Shown piece by piece: positions 36,222-46,359 of a stretch of 64,000 bases of DNA. The translations under genes and the position numbers were made by a program. Position 1 is the first letter of the stretch, and each line of letters opens with the position of its first letter. A model generated the notes under the pieces. That model searched no databases. It saw nothing but the letters and a program-made list of their open reading frames with translations, and was not told the DNA's origin. Source of the stretch: Neckera pumila (Eukaryota > Streptophyta > Bryopsida > Hypnales > Neckeraceae); contig OZ018417.1 of NCBI GenBank assembly GCA_963969595.1, positions 7,442,501 to 7,506,500 of the forward strand, given 5' to 3'.

Positions 36222-36846
36222 GTTGGTTCGCCACTAATCCATGCTGCTGCCAACTAGCCCAAAGCTTGGAATTCTGCAAATGTTTGCAGTCGATCTTTGT
36301 GAAGGTCTCATTGTTCTTCAAGTGAGAAAAAGGCACTCCATCCTCTTTGCACACCCTCTTCCCCTCGTTCTTCTCTAGATTGTCACCTTTTGCCACAATT
36401 ATCTTCCGTCTCCATGAGATCGTGTTGCAACATCGACAGATGACCCCCACCAAGTTGTTGTTGGCATCAAAATTGCCTTCAGTCTATGTATACTTGTAGG
36501 TCCACACCGATTGCCACCTCCACGTGATTGTGCTTGGGGATACTTTCTTCTTCGGTGCGCAAGAAGCTACGGTTTTTGAGGCACAATTCTTCATCCCCCT
36601 TCGCCTTGATATTCCCTCGTTGTCTGTGCATCCATCAAGCGAAATCACCGTGGTCTCAAAGGGAAATGCACAAGGGTAACCAACAAATTGGATAGACAAG
36701 TCTTGGACACATGTGTATCCTCGTCGTCCATGCCAGAAGAAATCACAATAGGAGCAGTCACCACGGCGCCCACAAGAATTCTCCTTGGCAGTAACAAGTC
36801 TCCCACGCCGAAGCTGTTGCGGGGAGACCAAAAATTCTTCACTCAA

Positions 36847-38632
36847 AACTTTTCCGGTAGCTTCAAGTGAGGCGCCATTGTCCTAAATCCTGAACTTTCA
36901 ATTTTTGCAATCTACACCCCAAATCTCCAAGAGGCCAAGACAAACACCCCAACTCCCCAAGGTAACATTGTATCTTTTGAAAGCAAGATCAATGAAGCAA
37001 CAAGCAAAGCGAATAATGCAAATTGAAGGTGACCACAATGAAGCAAGCATGAGTTTATGAAGGCCGAGAACAACCTGCATTCCTACACTCAATGAATTGC
37101 CATTTGCCAACAATCAAGCAACCACCCCAAGCCCTCATTCAACTAGAGCCTCTACTTCCACAAGTACAGTGATGAAATAGATTTACAATTTCCAAGAAGT
37201 CACAGCTTGCAGGCAATGGCGCTCACAACTTCAAACAATGGTGCAATGACTTTAAAATCAAGCTAAAAGCCCAGGAATTATTGAGATTGTTTCCATCATG
37301 AATACTACTGATCTAAGAATCTGAGAGTTGTAGATCTGGCAGCCCCTACATAACTCAAGGGACACATCTCAAGACCGCAGAAACACTTGCGGATTGCACC
37401 ACGACAACAGCAGATATAATCCCAAGATTAGACAGCAAATTATCCTAAGCAAATAATTACCCTAACCAGCACCGGTGCCTAAAACAAGGACCAGGAGGGA
37501 GACAAAGTTGCTAAGGGAGTGCCACCAAGGTAAACCCTAAATTTTAATTCCCCTGCTAAGCTGACGGTTTCGATGCAGCTACCTGCACAAAAAATCAACA
37601 ACTAAGGTATAATCTCGAATAACGAGACGCGACAAACATATGCTAAATTTTTTTGGATGAATACTTGAATTTGCAAAGTCTGTTAACAGCTTCTTGCAAA
37701 ATTGCCCAAATCTTGAAAAATCTTTAATTGTTTGCCATGTACGTTTAGCTCTTCATTTTGTTTGTTTGTTTTTGGGCAAAATTTAGCCACTTTTGAGGTC
37801 ACGGATTGACACCTAATAAAGTTGCTAAGAACACTCTTTAGTTTTTGCACTTGAGATTATATTGAGATTATTTAGATTGGATTGGAATCTATACTTCCTT
37901 AATTTTTACTAATTGCACTTGATAACTAAATTTAGCAAAAAATACTGCAATCTTCATTATTTCTATCCTATCCTCTGACTGGAGAAAATTATCCACCCAC
38001 CATCGCTCCATCCGACATTTGCTAAAGCTCTTGGAATAGGTACCTTTCTTTGCAGGAGCAGAGTTGCAACACGTAGCCTCTGCACATGATCCTCCCCTGC
38101 CACGCCTGGCCAGACTCTGCCCAGCTACATAGCGAGGCGCAAGTGGCGAGGAGGATGGGTTGCGGGGGGTGGCAGTAGTGGAGGCGCACAAGCCCTCAGC
38201 CAGCCTCCTACCATGCCTGGCCTGAAATGCCTGCGAGTTTTAATCCCGCTGGGTCCTTTTTTATTTATTTATTTTTTGTTTTCATTTAATGCATTGACAT
38301 GAATACATAAAGACAAAAAAATTATTGAATACTCTAATGCAATGTAAACATTGTAATCTGAATATACACAAAGTCATAGAATAGATATCATGGAATATAA
38401 AAATGCTATGCAAATAATCTTATAACTTATCACAGCAATGATATGAAATTGCATTAATGAAAAGTAATTGAGATATACATAATGTATCCAAGACATAACA
38501 TATAAGCTATTCCTTATTCTTCTTCAGAGCATCTGCAAAAGTATTAGCCAAACTAGAAGTAGTAGCTTGCTGTAGTTTGAACAATTCCAGCTCCAATTTC
38601 CTATTTTCCTCACAATCCCTCTCAAGTTCTTG
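36847..38632. other. Intergenic tract, no supportable gene
   Basis: The left part may be the 5' region of the hAT-like element. An open frame at 37889-38191 on the minus strand has no recognisable similarity. At 38099-38113 the 15-mer GCCACGCCTGGCCAG has its exact reverse complement at 39956-39970, on the far side of the trihelix frame, and could be part of the ends of a larger element. Confidence 0.35.
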
Positions 38633-39448
38633 CTAATTCTCTCTATGCATAATCAAAGAAGCTTCAATCCTAAGCTTTTCAATCTCTGTAGTAGAGTCAA
38701 CCATTTCGTCTAATATTTCCATTAGACTCTTGTCAACTTGGGCCCTTTTAGCTTCTAGTTTTACAGAAGCACTTTTGCCATGGACACCACCTAAATTAGC
38801 TGCACATGTACGCAGGTTGCTTGTGGTGCTGTCATGGGCGGTGCCAGTAGATGAAGCTGGAACAGCATGGGGCGGTGACTGTAGATGAGATGGCTGACCA
38901 ACATCGTTGTGCTCTTCGGAGAGGTCAACGAGAGCATTTGATGTACCCGTTCCCGGCACTGGCACACCTTGGTCCATTGCTCTCGGTACTTCAATCGCCT
39001 TCGCTGTGAGGCTCAAGATCTCATCAATTTTGTCATACCAAATGAACTTCGCGCCATCATCTCTAGCACCGGTCCCCGTCTGGTTCCTCATCTTCTTTAT
39101 TTTGGAGTAGTTGCTCCTCAATTTCTCCCATTTGTCCGATACGGACTTCACCTTCCGCCCACACTCATTAGAAAACCTCGCAATGAGTTGCTTGTTAATG
39201 TGCGCCCACTGGTGCTGCCTCATTGTCACAGTGTTGTGAGCTTCCACATGCTTTTTACATTGTGGCAACAAAAATTTGATTGCTGCGTTGCTCCAATGTT
39301 GCTCCTATGGTGCAGGCTGTGAACCTGAGGGTGGAGGGGCACCTCCAGGAACTGAAGAAACAGGAGCTGAAACACCGGACCTCAGTCTAGCACCTAACGG
39401 TGCTGGACTACCTGAAACCACCATCTGCTGGGAACTCTCCTTATCCAT
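38633..39448 (-). pseudogene. Trihelix / Myb-SANT-like protein frame with one in-frame TAG
   Basis: An ATG at 39448 opens 47 codons (MDKESSQQ..., rich in Ser, Pro, Gly), then TAG at 39305-39307, and the same frame goes on without a break to the stop at 38633. The part after the TAG starts EQHWSNAAIKFLLPQCKKHV and continues with VSDKWEKLRSNYSKIKKMRN and FIWYDKIDEIL, which is the three-helix DNA-binding domain of trihelix or Myb/SANT-like proteins (about 90 residues). A low-complexity middle and a C-terminal helix near DEMVDSTTEIEKLRIEASL follow. Such proteins are plant transcription factors or partner ORFs of PIF/Harbinger transposons; I cannot tell which. A CAG to TAG change would explain the stop. 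No ATG opens the domain downstream of the stop before the first helix is lost, so I score it as a recent pseudogene, but an upstream splice could bypass the stop. Confidence 0.65.
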
Positions 39449-39470
39449 GCTCACTGGACTGATGCCTGAA

Positions 39471-39721
39471 TTTTGAAACAATGAGATTATTCAGATGTCT
39501 AAACTTTTCAACAATGAAATTGACCTAACTTTTAAACAATGAGATTACAAAAATGTCTAAACTTTGAAACAATGAAATTAACAAAACTTCAAAGAAATGA
39601 GATTAAAAGGACGTCGAAACTTTGAAACAATAAAATTAACAAAACTTTGAAACAATAAAATGAACCAAATTTTTAAACAATGACATTAAAAAGACGTCTA
39701 ACCTTTTAAACAATGAGATTA
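39471..39721. repeat. Tandem array of 25/33-bp units
   Basis: About 250 bp made of repeats of the form TTTGAAACAATGAGATTA followed either by ACAAAAC or by AAAAGACGTCTAAAC, alternating between roughly 25 and 33 bp, about eight units. It sits directly upstream of the ATG of the trihelix frame on the minus strand. Confidence 0.7.
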
Positions 39722-40263
39722 CTGAAGCTCCCGCCCTCAACCTGCCTGCAACCAAGCTAAGAAAGGAGGAGAATGAAAACATCCATTAACCCCTTGAGCG
39801 TGCAACCAAGCTAAGGAAGAAGGAGCATAAAAACTGCAGTTACGCAACTTTTTTATCCCCCCGAACCCCCCAAGCCCCACCTTTTTTACCCGAAATCCTA
39901 GTTTCCCCGTCGAAGTCCTACTTCCCGCGTCAAAATTCACGCTGCGCCTGGACCGCTGGCCAGGCGTGGCGTTTCCTGGCCATGTGCGTGGGGTAACGGA
40001 AGTGCCGCACGTCAGGCGCTGTGTACAAGACGACGTTCAAGGGAACGAGAGAGACAGTGTCGGTAGATCGCTATGAGAAGAAGCCATGGCTGGGCCTGGC
40101 TGGCTGGCTGGCTATGACGGGAAGCGGAGGCACAGTAGTCTGGACGACCGGCGGGTGTGAGGACTCTCCACGCACGGCAAGCTTGACAGTTCAGTTGGGG
40201 AAGGATGCAGGCAAGCAATTCAAGCGAGCAGGGGAGGGGATGGAAAGTTAGGGAATTGAAGAA
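39722..40263. other. GC-richer intergenic tract
   Basis: No supportable gene. Contains CTGGCCAGGCGTGGC at 39956-39970 (see the partner at 38099) and short GGCTGGCT tandem repeats near 40090-40115. Confidence 0.35.
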
Positions 40264-40855
40264 TGGAGACAACAACCAGCAAATTAATTGCCATTTCCAT
40301 TTCGGATTCAATCAGCATTGCGTTTCTGTAGCATGAGGTAACTTACAAATTGCAAATTAAAGGGAGGGAAGCAAGGAGGGCAACTGAAGAGGCCAACAAG
40401 CAACTGGGTTCACGGCCGTGTATATATTTTCAGAGATCGAGGTCAGTGCAGTGCAGTGCAGGACAGGGAGTGTCCGCATCCTTTGTTTCTTTCAATTCCT
40501 TTGTGCCAGGCCTCAAGAGGGTTCTCTCGCTTCGTTCGTGCGTTCCTTCATGGCATCCTACCTGGAGACAACAGCCAGCAAATTGCCATTCTGATTCGAC
40601 TAAGGTTGCGTGGCTTTAGTATGAGGGGTAATGAAGGAGGAGGACTTGCAAATTGCGAAGGGAGGGAAGGAGGGAGGGCAACTGACGAGGCCAACAAGTC
40701 GCAGCGTGGGGCACGGCCGTATATTCAGAGAGGCCAGTGCAGGGCGGGACAATGTGTAGCCGCGTTCTCTGTTTCTTCGTTTCGTGCCATGCCGGGCCTT
40801 TAGGGTTTCCTCGAGAGGGTTCGCTTGCTTCGTTCTTGCATTGCTTCATGTCGTC
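40264..40855 (+). repeat. Tandem duplication of a ~295-bp promoter/leader segment
   Basis: Copy 1 (about 40264-40556) and copy 2 (about 40566-40855) share in order GGAGACAACA(A/G)CCAGCAAAT, TTGCGT, AGCATGAGG / AGTATGAGG, AAATTGC, AGGGAGGGAA, GAGGCCAACAAG, CACGGCCGT, TATATTTTCAGAG / TATTCAGAG, CAGTGCAG and GAGAGGGTTC.CTTGCTTCGTTC. Identity is around 75-80 percent by eye. The second copy ends just before the CCCH start codon, so the duplicated unit is the gene's own promoter and 5' leader. Confidence 0.75.
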
Positions 40856-40914
40856 TTTCTCCCTGCTCCTCGTTGTGGCTGTGTGAGCCCTGGCCATAAT
40901 CTTTCGGGGTGGTT

Positions 40915-42844
40915 ATGGATACCACCGCGGCTGCCGAGTTAGGCCTGGGCGATTTGGATAGTGGTGGTGTTGGTGTTGGTGATGGGGCGGCATTCTGGCA
41001 TTCTGCCCCCGCTGGCTCCGATCACTGGGGCAATCCTGGCGACTCCCCGTTGCTTGACGATGACGGTGATGATGATGCTTGGGACCACTCCGCCCTTCCT
41101 GTTGCTGTGTCGCCTGACATCCCACCTGCTTCGCCGTCCGGGTTTTCCCGCGCGCGAGCTTCGACCGCGGAACCTCCCACGAAGCTTTTGCGCTCCATGC
41201 CCGATGGCGGAGGTTTAGGGTTTAGCGGCCATGGTGCCGGTCCTCCTTCGGGGCGAGGCCATTCCTCTGCTGGCTCTCCACATTTTGGTGGTGCCAGTGG
41301 TGGTGTGGGTTCGTCACCTTCGGGCGCTGGAGCCGTGGGCCGGGGTCGAGGCATGGGCAGCATATTCTACAAGACGAAGCTGTGCAGTCGTTTTCGGAGT
41401 GGCAATTGCCCTTACAACAGCAACTGCAATTTTGCGCACGGGATGGAGGAATTGCGCAAGCCTCCGCCCGGGTGGGAAGAGTTTGTGGCGTCTCAAGAGC
41501 TTCCTCCTCCGCCCAGCCAGACTGGCGGAGCCGGGAGCACCGGCGCTGCCGCTGGACCGACGGACTCGCAAGTGCGGTTCCACAAGACACGCCCTTGCAA
41601 GAAATACTTTGGCGAAGGGAATTGCCCCTATGGGGAGAAGTGCAACTTTCTGCACGATGAGCAGAGTGTGCCTCGTGCTGTACGAGAAGCCCGAGAGGCG
41701 GCTGTGGCTGTGAATTCTGGTGGTGGTGTTGTCGCTGCTTCTCCCAGAGTTGAAACCCCCCTCGCTCCTGCCAACAACGATCACCTCAAGGAGACAGGCG
41801 CAGGCGGCAGCTCCACGTCTGCAGGTTCAGCACCTCCAAATGCTCGCCCTTCCAATTGGAAAACTAGGTTGTGTAACAAATGAGAAACTACAGGACATTG
41901 TCCGTTTGGAGAGAAATGCCATTTTGCTCACGGGTCGGATGGTAAGTTTGTAGCTCAGAAAATTCTCGTCAGTGTTGTAGTAGTCATAGAGGATACTTGC
42001 AGGCACTGTACGATTCCGTTCCCGTTTTCATTTCTCCTGTCTGTCCTCTGTAGTTGATTTGTTCTGCTGATTTTTTGTAACTTTCGCCTTCTGAGGACAA
42101 GTCCTGTGCCTTTTTTCCCAGTACACTCGGGCAAGCCCAAGATATGCATGCTGTTGGGGATTTCTGCCTGCAGTTTTGATACCATGAATTTAGGTTTTGG
42201 TTTTCCCTGCTATTCCGCCAAGGTGGAATTGGTATTTTTAGGAGGAGTTTCTCACCTCTGCTCTACTTGTCTGGGGCTTGCTTTGTTTGGAGCATGGTAA
42301 TACCGGTACTTCAGATTTGAGTGTATATTAGATTTGGTTTTGAAGCCGAGTGGCGGACAATGTCCACAAGCTGGGGTATGTGGTATGTGGTGCATGCCTG
42401 CCTCCCTGTGGTCCTCAGCATATTTTTCATGTATCTACAGAGTTGCAAAGGTACGGGGGAGGGCTGCCAGATCCAACTTTGCCTGCACTTTCTGACTCGA
42501 AATCAGGAGGTACAACTTCACGAGACTCGATTACGGTGTCCTGGCAGCAAAGACATCAAGGCGGAGCTTCTTCTGCGCGGTCTGGCACGAAGGGAAATTT
42601 GATCTGGCGAGGTCCAAGTGAAATTTCGACAATTTATGGAGACTGGTGGGTGGAGAATGACTACTGGCAGTCCGGGGGATCAAGCGCGAGCCATGAAAGC
42701 ACTGAACTGGAAGCTGATGTATGGAGAGAGGCGCAGAGGCGCACACCTCTTCCGGCACCCCTTTTGTCAACCCCAAGGACAGTTCCATTTTTCAGGCGCA
42801 CTAATAGCTTGGAGCCTTCCATGCAGACTCCTGAGTCTCATTAA
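40915..42844 (+). pseudogene. Three-finger CCCH zinc-finger gene with a TGA inside the third finger
   Basis: Exon 1 is 40915-41941 and exon 2 42441-42844 (GT-AG, donor GGTAAGT, acceptor CTACAG, phases agree). The protein resembles the plant CCCH group with N-terminal acidic/Gly-rich region and three fingers that bind RNA. Finger 1: C157-x7-C-x5-C-x3-H (KLCSRFRSGNCPYNSNCNFAH). Finger 2: KKYFGEGNCPYGEKCNFLH with C-x8-C-x5-C-x3-H. Finger 3 begins NWKTRLCNK, then TGA at 41881-41883 where relatives have Trp, then ETTGHCPFGEKCHFAH intact. Exon 2 stays open for 134 codons and keeps ELQRYGGGLPDP and ISTIYGDWW, blocks conserved in the group. The frame without the stop would be 476 residues; with it 322. 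TGG to TGA is the only lesion seen, and splice sites are fine, so this is either a very young pseudogene, a truncated but working two-finger protein, a read-through gene, or an assembly error. Confidence 0.85.
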
Positions 42845-43477
42845 CGGCTATGCGAGGATATCTGAGCGGGATGAAGGCGTTGCAACCTGAGCATGGTTGG
42901 AGAATCGAGCTTAGAGAACTGGTATTTCAACCTTTCCTTCTCTCCATCCATCTTGGATTTGTTTTGGTGGTGTAAAGCTGAAGAAGCATCCATTGCATGT
43001 GAACCCTAAACATAAACACTATTTGATCTTGTACGTAAAAGTTTAGGCCAGGCAGAGCTCCAATCCTAAGCACTATTTTTGGTAATTGCTTTTTGAGGTC
43101 GTTGCCTTATTTTCCGTGAAATCGACAAGCAGTTGAAGCAGAAACACAGGTATTTTCGTCATGTTAAATCACGAAGTGGAAGCACTGAATCTTGTCCTTA
43201 GATGCTACAAGCGATTCTGTCTTTTTCGTCATCTCCCAATGCTGCCTCTGATCTCAGGTGTTCTCACGTAATGATCAAATGAGGAGTTAAGTACAATACG
43301 CTTTGCACCCCCTAAACTTGCCATTGTTCTGCACTCCAGGTGTTCAGACCTATTTGCACACAGCGGGTGTCATGTATAACGTAGAAGCTGAGCAGCCTCA
43401 ATTCACAAGCAAGCCCCTTTTGATTGTTCTGGAGTGTTCACTGGAAGAATTGGCAAGGTACGGACTCGATGGATCCA
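42845..43477. other. 3' flank of the CCCH gene
   Basis: Probably 3' untranslated region. An open frame at 43303-43509, preceded by an acceptor-like CTCCAG at 43335, has codon-like composition but no recognisable similarity and runs into the MITE at 43478. Confidence 0.35.
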
Positions 43478-43790
43478 TTATGGTAACAGCACCTAAAGCG
43501 TCCGAATAAGGGTTTGAGGACGGTTTCTATGGCTTAACTCTAAAATAGTCTTTTAGGGTCTTGTTTGTAGTTCACTAGGGCATTCTAGATTCTCTTATAA
43601 TGCATTTTTGGGACACTATGTGAATAATTTATGAATTTCAAAGTGCTGAAAATAGTGTATCCAATATTGACAATAATTTCTCATGAATAGAGGTACATAT
43701 CAGGCAAGTATGTGGAGAGTCAATTTTTACAATTATCTTATTTGGAAGGGCCGATTTTAGAAACATGTTGTTTTAGGTGTGGTTACCTTA
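43478..43790. mobile_element. TAAGGTA-family MITE, copy 2 (about 313 bp, diverged)
   Basis: The left end TATGGTAACAGCACCTAAAG is paired with TTTTAGGTGTGGTTACCTTA at the right, 17 of 21 positions complementary. It shares TGGTTACCTTA with the right end of copy 1 at 32333. More degraded than the other copies. Confidence 0.5.
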
Positions 43791-44280
43791 TTTGTTCTCC
43801 ATTGCTTGCCATTCATAAGTGGTGGATAAAGCTTGAGTTATTATGATCGTTGTCTTGGGCTTCTCTTGCACGATTTGTTTCCTCTAAAGCACATATGGTT
43901 TCAAGGCCCTGCTTGCACATAAAGTGACTTGCAGGATGGATGCAACACAGGAGGATGGCAGTTGAGTTGAAACTTAATACAATTGTAACCAAATCCAATT
44001 GACACCTTAGGTAGGATCACCCATATGCAAGCCTGTTCTTGTAAGCCAGCCCTACAAAACCTAGAGAAAAAGTAGATGCTTGTTGCACTTTCTTCAAAAG
44101 TGTGAACATTGAAAATAGGATATAGTTTTAGAAAATGTACCAATTCAACTTTTGTGTATTCAACTTCATTTACTTCTTACAACTTTTTTGTATTATAATC
44201 AAATATTGTTCTTGGATTTCATCCAGCTTTGTTGCAATTTGTCTTTGTGATAAATAAAATGAGAGCTTTCCAGCATTCAA
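43791..44280. other. Gene-free stretch
   Basis: No coding or RNA gene seen on either strand. Confidence 0.4.
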
Positions 44281-44726
44281 TAAGGTAAGGCAGCCCATTG
44301 TGGTCAAATGACCCATGGGGGACACACAATGACCCCATTGTGGTTTTTCTGACCACAATCAACATCTCACCTAACTTCATTGGAGTAATTAGTGACCCTA
44401 TTAGGAACATGCAGTAATTTCAGTGTAAGTCATTGTAGGAAGTGACTTTTTATGGCCATCCACATATAAAAAAAAATTGTCTCCTTTAGAAGAGGTAGGT
44501 GAGTATTATGGATACACTTGCAGTTGGTTTTGGGATAGCCTGTTGACTTCTTTGGGCTGAACACTTGAGAAATTCATAGCTAATTCATACTCTGTCTGAA
44601 ATTTATGATTTCAATTGCCTTCACAAATTCTCATACTTGTCTTCACATGGTAAAAAAACTGAAAAACTTTGGTGATGGGATGATGGTAGACTCCTAATTC
44701 TGACCACAATGGGTTGCTTTACCTTA
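44281..44726. mobile_element. TAAGGTA-family MITE, copy 3 (446 bp)
   Basis: TAAGGTAAGGCAGCCCATTG at 44281 and CAATGGGTTGCTTTACCTTA ending at 44726 form a 26-bp inverted repeat with two mismatches. ACCCCATTGTGGT also recurs inside. Flanked by TA if the terminal TA pairs are target duplications. No coding capacity. Confidence 0.7.
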
Positions 44727-45139
44727 ACACTTTTTAAAAAAATTGCTTGGTTTGAGGTGATCTTACTTTACTATTGAGTTGAAAAGCAAGTGCAACTGCA
44801 AGGTATTCAGAATTTAAAAGTATATAAGTTTTTTATATTATTTGTACTTTTGTAGGTCTTATCACTAGTTGATTTTGTATTTTGTCATTGATGTTGTATA
44901 CAATGTATTATATCATGAAGTTTGAATGGAAATTTAAGGGGCATGATGTTTTATAGTTAGTATTTGCTTAGCAATTGGGAATAAATATACAATTTTATTT
45001 TTTATTTTTTATTTCAAAAGTATTGAAAAAAAAGATAATATTCATAATGTCGATAAATGTTCATGATTGGAAAACAAGTATTTGGTCTAAATTACTATTA
45101 TGCTTTAACCTTGCAAGGTATTTAGAACCCAAAATTTAC
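44727..45139. other. Gene-free AT-rich stretch
   Basis: No supportable feature. Confidence 0.4.
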
Positions 45140-46210
45140 TTAATCCCTAAAGTCCTAAAGTCCTTTTTATTTTGTCAAAAGGAACTCAAAACTGACGTTT
45201 CAATTGCTAGGTGCAAAATTCTTAAAATTTTCATTTTTTTTACATATCTAATTGTAGGATCTTGCAATAGACTAGTATAGAATGTGTGGTAGAAATTTTA
45301 GAAACCTTGACCATGTAGATTGCAAGATATTTGCATTTAAAGTGAAGATAACAAGTTTTGTTGCACCTTCAATGATATTTTTTGGCTTCAACTCTTTTTA
45401 ACTCAAATTTTTGGTACTACTAAGTTTAAGGCTATTATTTTTTATGTTGGAGAATTGAATTGAGAATCTAGGAAGTAAAATATTAACAAGCAAACTTAAT
45501 CTTGTTTACATTTTTTTTTTAAATTGTGAAAATTGCATTAAAAAATGAATTCTATAAGTTAATTTTTCAAGATGATGCTTAGATTGCCCCAAAAAAACTC
45601 ATAATTTCTCATCACTAGTTCATATAGAATGGACCAAAGCTTCACTGAAGAGAAAATTTTAGGCCTCCGGAGGTCCTCTCCACAGCCCTCCGAAGTACCT
45701 TGAAATATTGTTTTTCGGGGCTGAAAATTTCTTTTTTCCCCTATTTCCGTGTAGTTGAAACTGCAATGACAGTGGAGCAGGAACCTAGTTTTACAAATAA
45801 AAATGAATTAAAAGAAATATATATATAAACTTGAAAAAGATTTTGCAATTTTTTTTTTTTTTTAATCTTAAGAAAAATATTAAAAAATAAAAAAAAATTG
45901 CAAAATTTGACTGGGTTGGCGAGCAGTCATACACTCTAACTACTCACCAAGGGTACTTTTTCAGATTGACAGGCCAAATTTGAATAGCTTAGCATGTCAG
46001 TCTGGAGAGGCCCTTTGGAGGGCTAATTTTTTTCTATGGCATGTAGACAAAAATATAATCTTTGAGGAAAAAATTAAAAATTAAAAAAATTTGTTTTTTT
46101 GGTATTTTTTTGTGATGCTTGACAAACTACTTTTTGGACTTAGGGTGGCATAACTGACTTTTGCTCTTGGGAATTGATTGAAATAAAAATTATATTCATG
46201 GGCAATTTCA
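45140..46210 (+). mobile_element. TTAA-bounded MITE, copy E, with a nested insertion
   Basis: Left end TTAATCCCTAAAGTCC at 45140; the interior is co-linear with copies B and C (GTAGGATCTTGCAATAG, then AAATTATATTC near 46190). The right end is missing: the sequence runs into the short TTAA element at 46211. Between GCTTCAC and TGTAGAC, which are adjacent in copies B and C, lies a foreign block of about 397 bp (45645-46041). Confidence 0.65.
45645..46041. mobile_element. Insertion nested in copy E
   Basis: Comparison with the intact copies at 4585 and 15786 shows that this block interrupts a conserved segment. Its ends carry an imperfect inverted repeat, TTAGGCCTCCGGAGGTCCTC on the left against the complement of the right end, TTAGCCCTCCAAAGGGCCTC. 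It includes a homopolymer-rich core. Superfamily unassigned. Confidence 0.6.
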
Positions 46211-46359
46211 TTAAAATGGTGGTATTCCAAGTGCCACTTTGACGGTTTGCCATTTTCCCCATCTAGAACAATTATAGATTTCAGAACGGCCATTCTAAAC
46301 CATCTAGAAAATGTACAGATTTAGAGCGGCCGTTCTGAATTGTTTTCACGCCATTTTAA
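46211..46359. mobile_element. Short TTAA-bounded element, copy 1 (149 bp)
   Basis: Runs from TTAAAATGGTGGTATTCC to CACGCCATTTTAA. Inside, TCAGAACGGCC and GGCCGTTCTGA form a perfect inverted repeat. The terminal TTAA at 46356 is also the first TTAA of the next element. A relative is at 58033, in the same position beside another TTAA element. Confidence 0.6.

Larger units (their letters stand above)
32951..36846 (-). pseudogene. hAT-like transposase pseudogene, broken by a CACTA element
   Basis: Read from 36846 leftward, coding fragments appear in the order of a hAT transposase of the group that also gave animal ZNF862-type proteins. A zinc-finger-like N-part has VICRCCN and VAKGDNLEKNEGKR (about 36340-36450), then CKHLQNSKLWASWQQHG. 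The frame is interrupted by the insert 34923-36221; without it, it continues in phase into VQFSTLF, a TAG, and ILSHGQPMCDYEC. Next come NWEEIASKLVYFGANGVSTF and AKNGVTTQIKEK (34387-34510), a frame shift, APFFLGASCTSHCINLVVET, another shift, then ILRNVGIRWISKRSL and SLTCFIPMLNAVHYLIKLS (33950-34240), and a last block with LCNELDQRFPQQALLDAF (32951-33364). At least two stops and several shifts make it dead. The terminal repeats and 8-bp target duplication expected for hAT were not found. The superfamily call rests on remembered motif patterns. Confidence 0.7.

Noticed and set aside
36484..36846. Separate cysteine-containing gene
   Set aside because: It is in the same frame as the adjoining transposase fragment, parted by one TAG, so it belongs to the hAT-like pseudogene.
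40909..41883. Starting the CCCH protein at the GTG two codons before the ATG
   Set aside because: Nuclear genes start at ATG; 40915 is the first one in frame.
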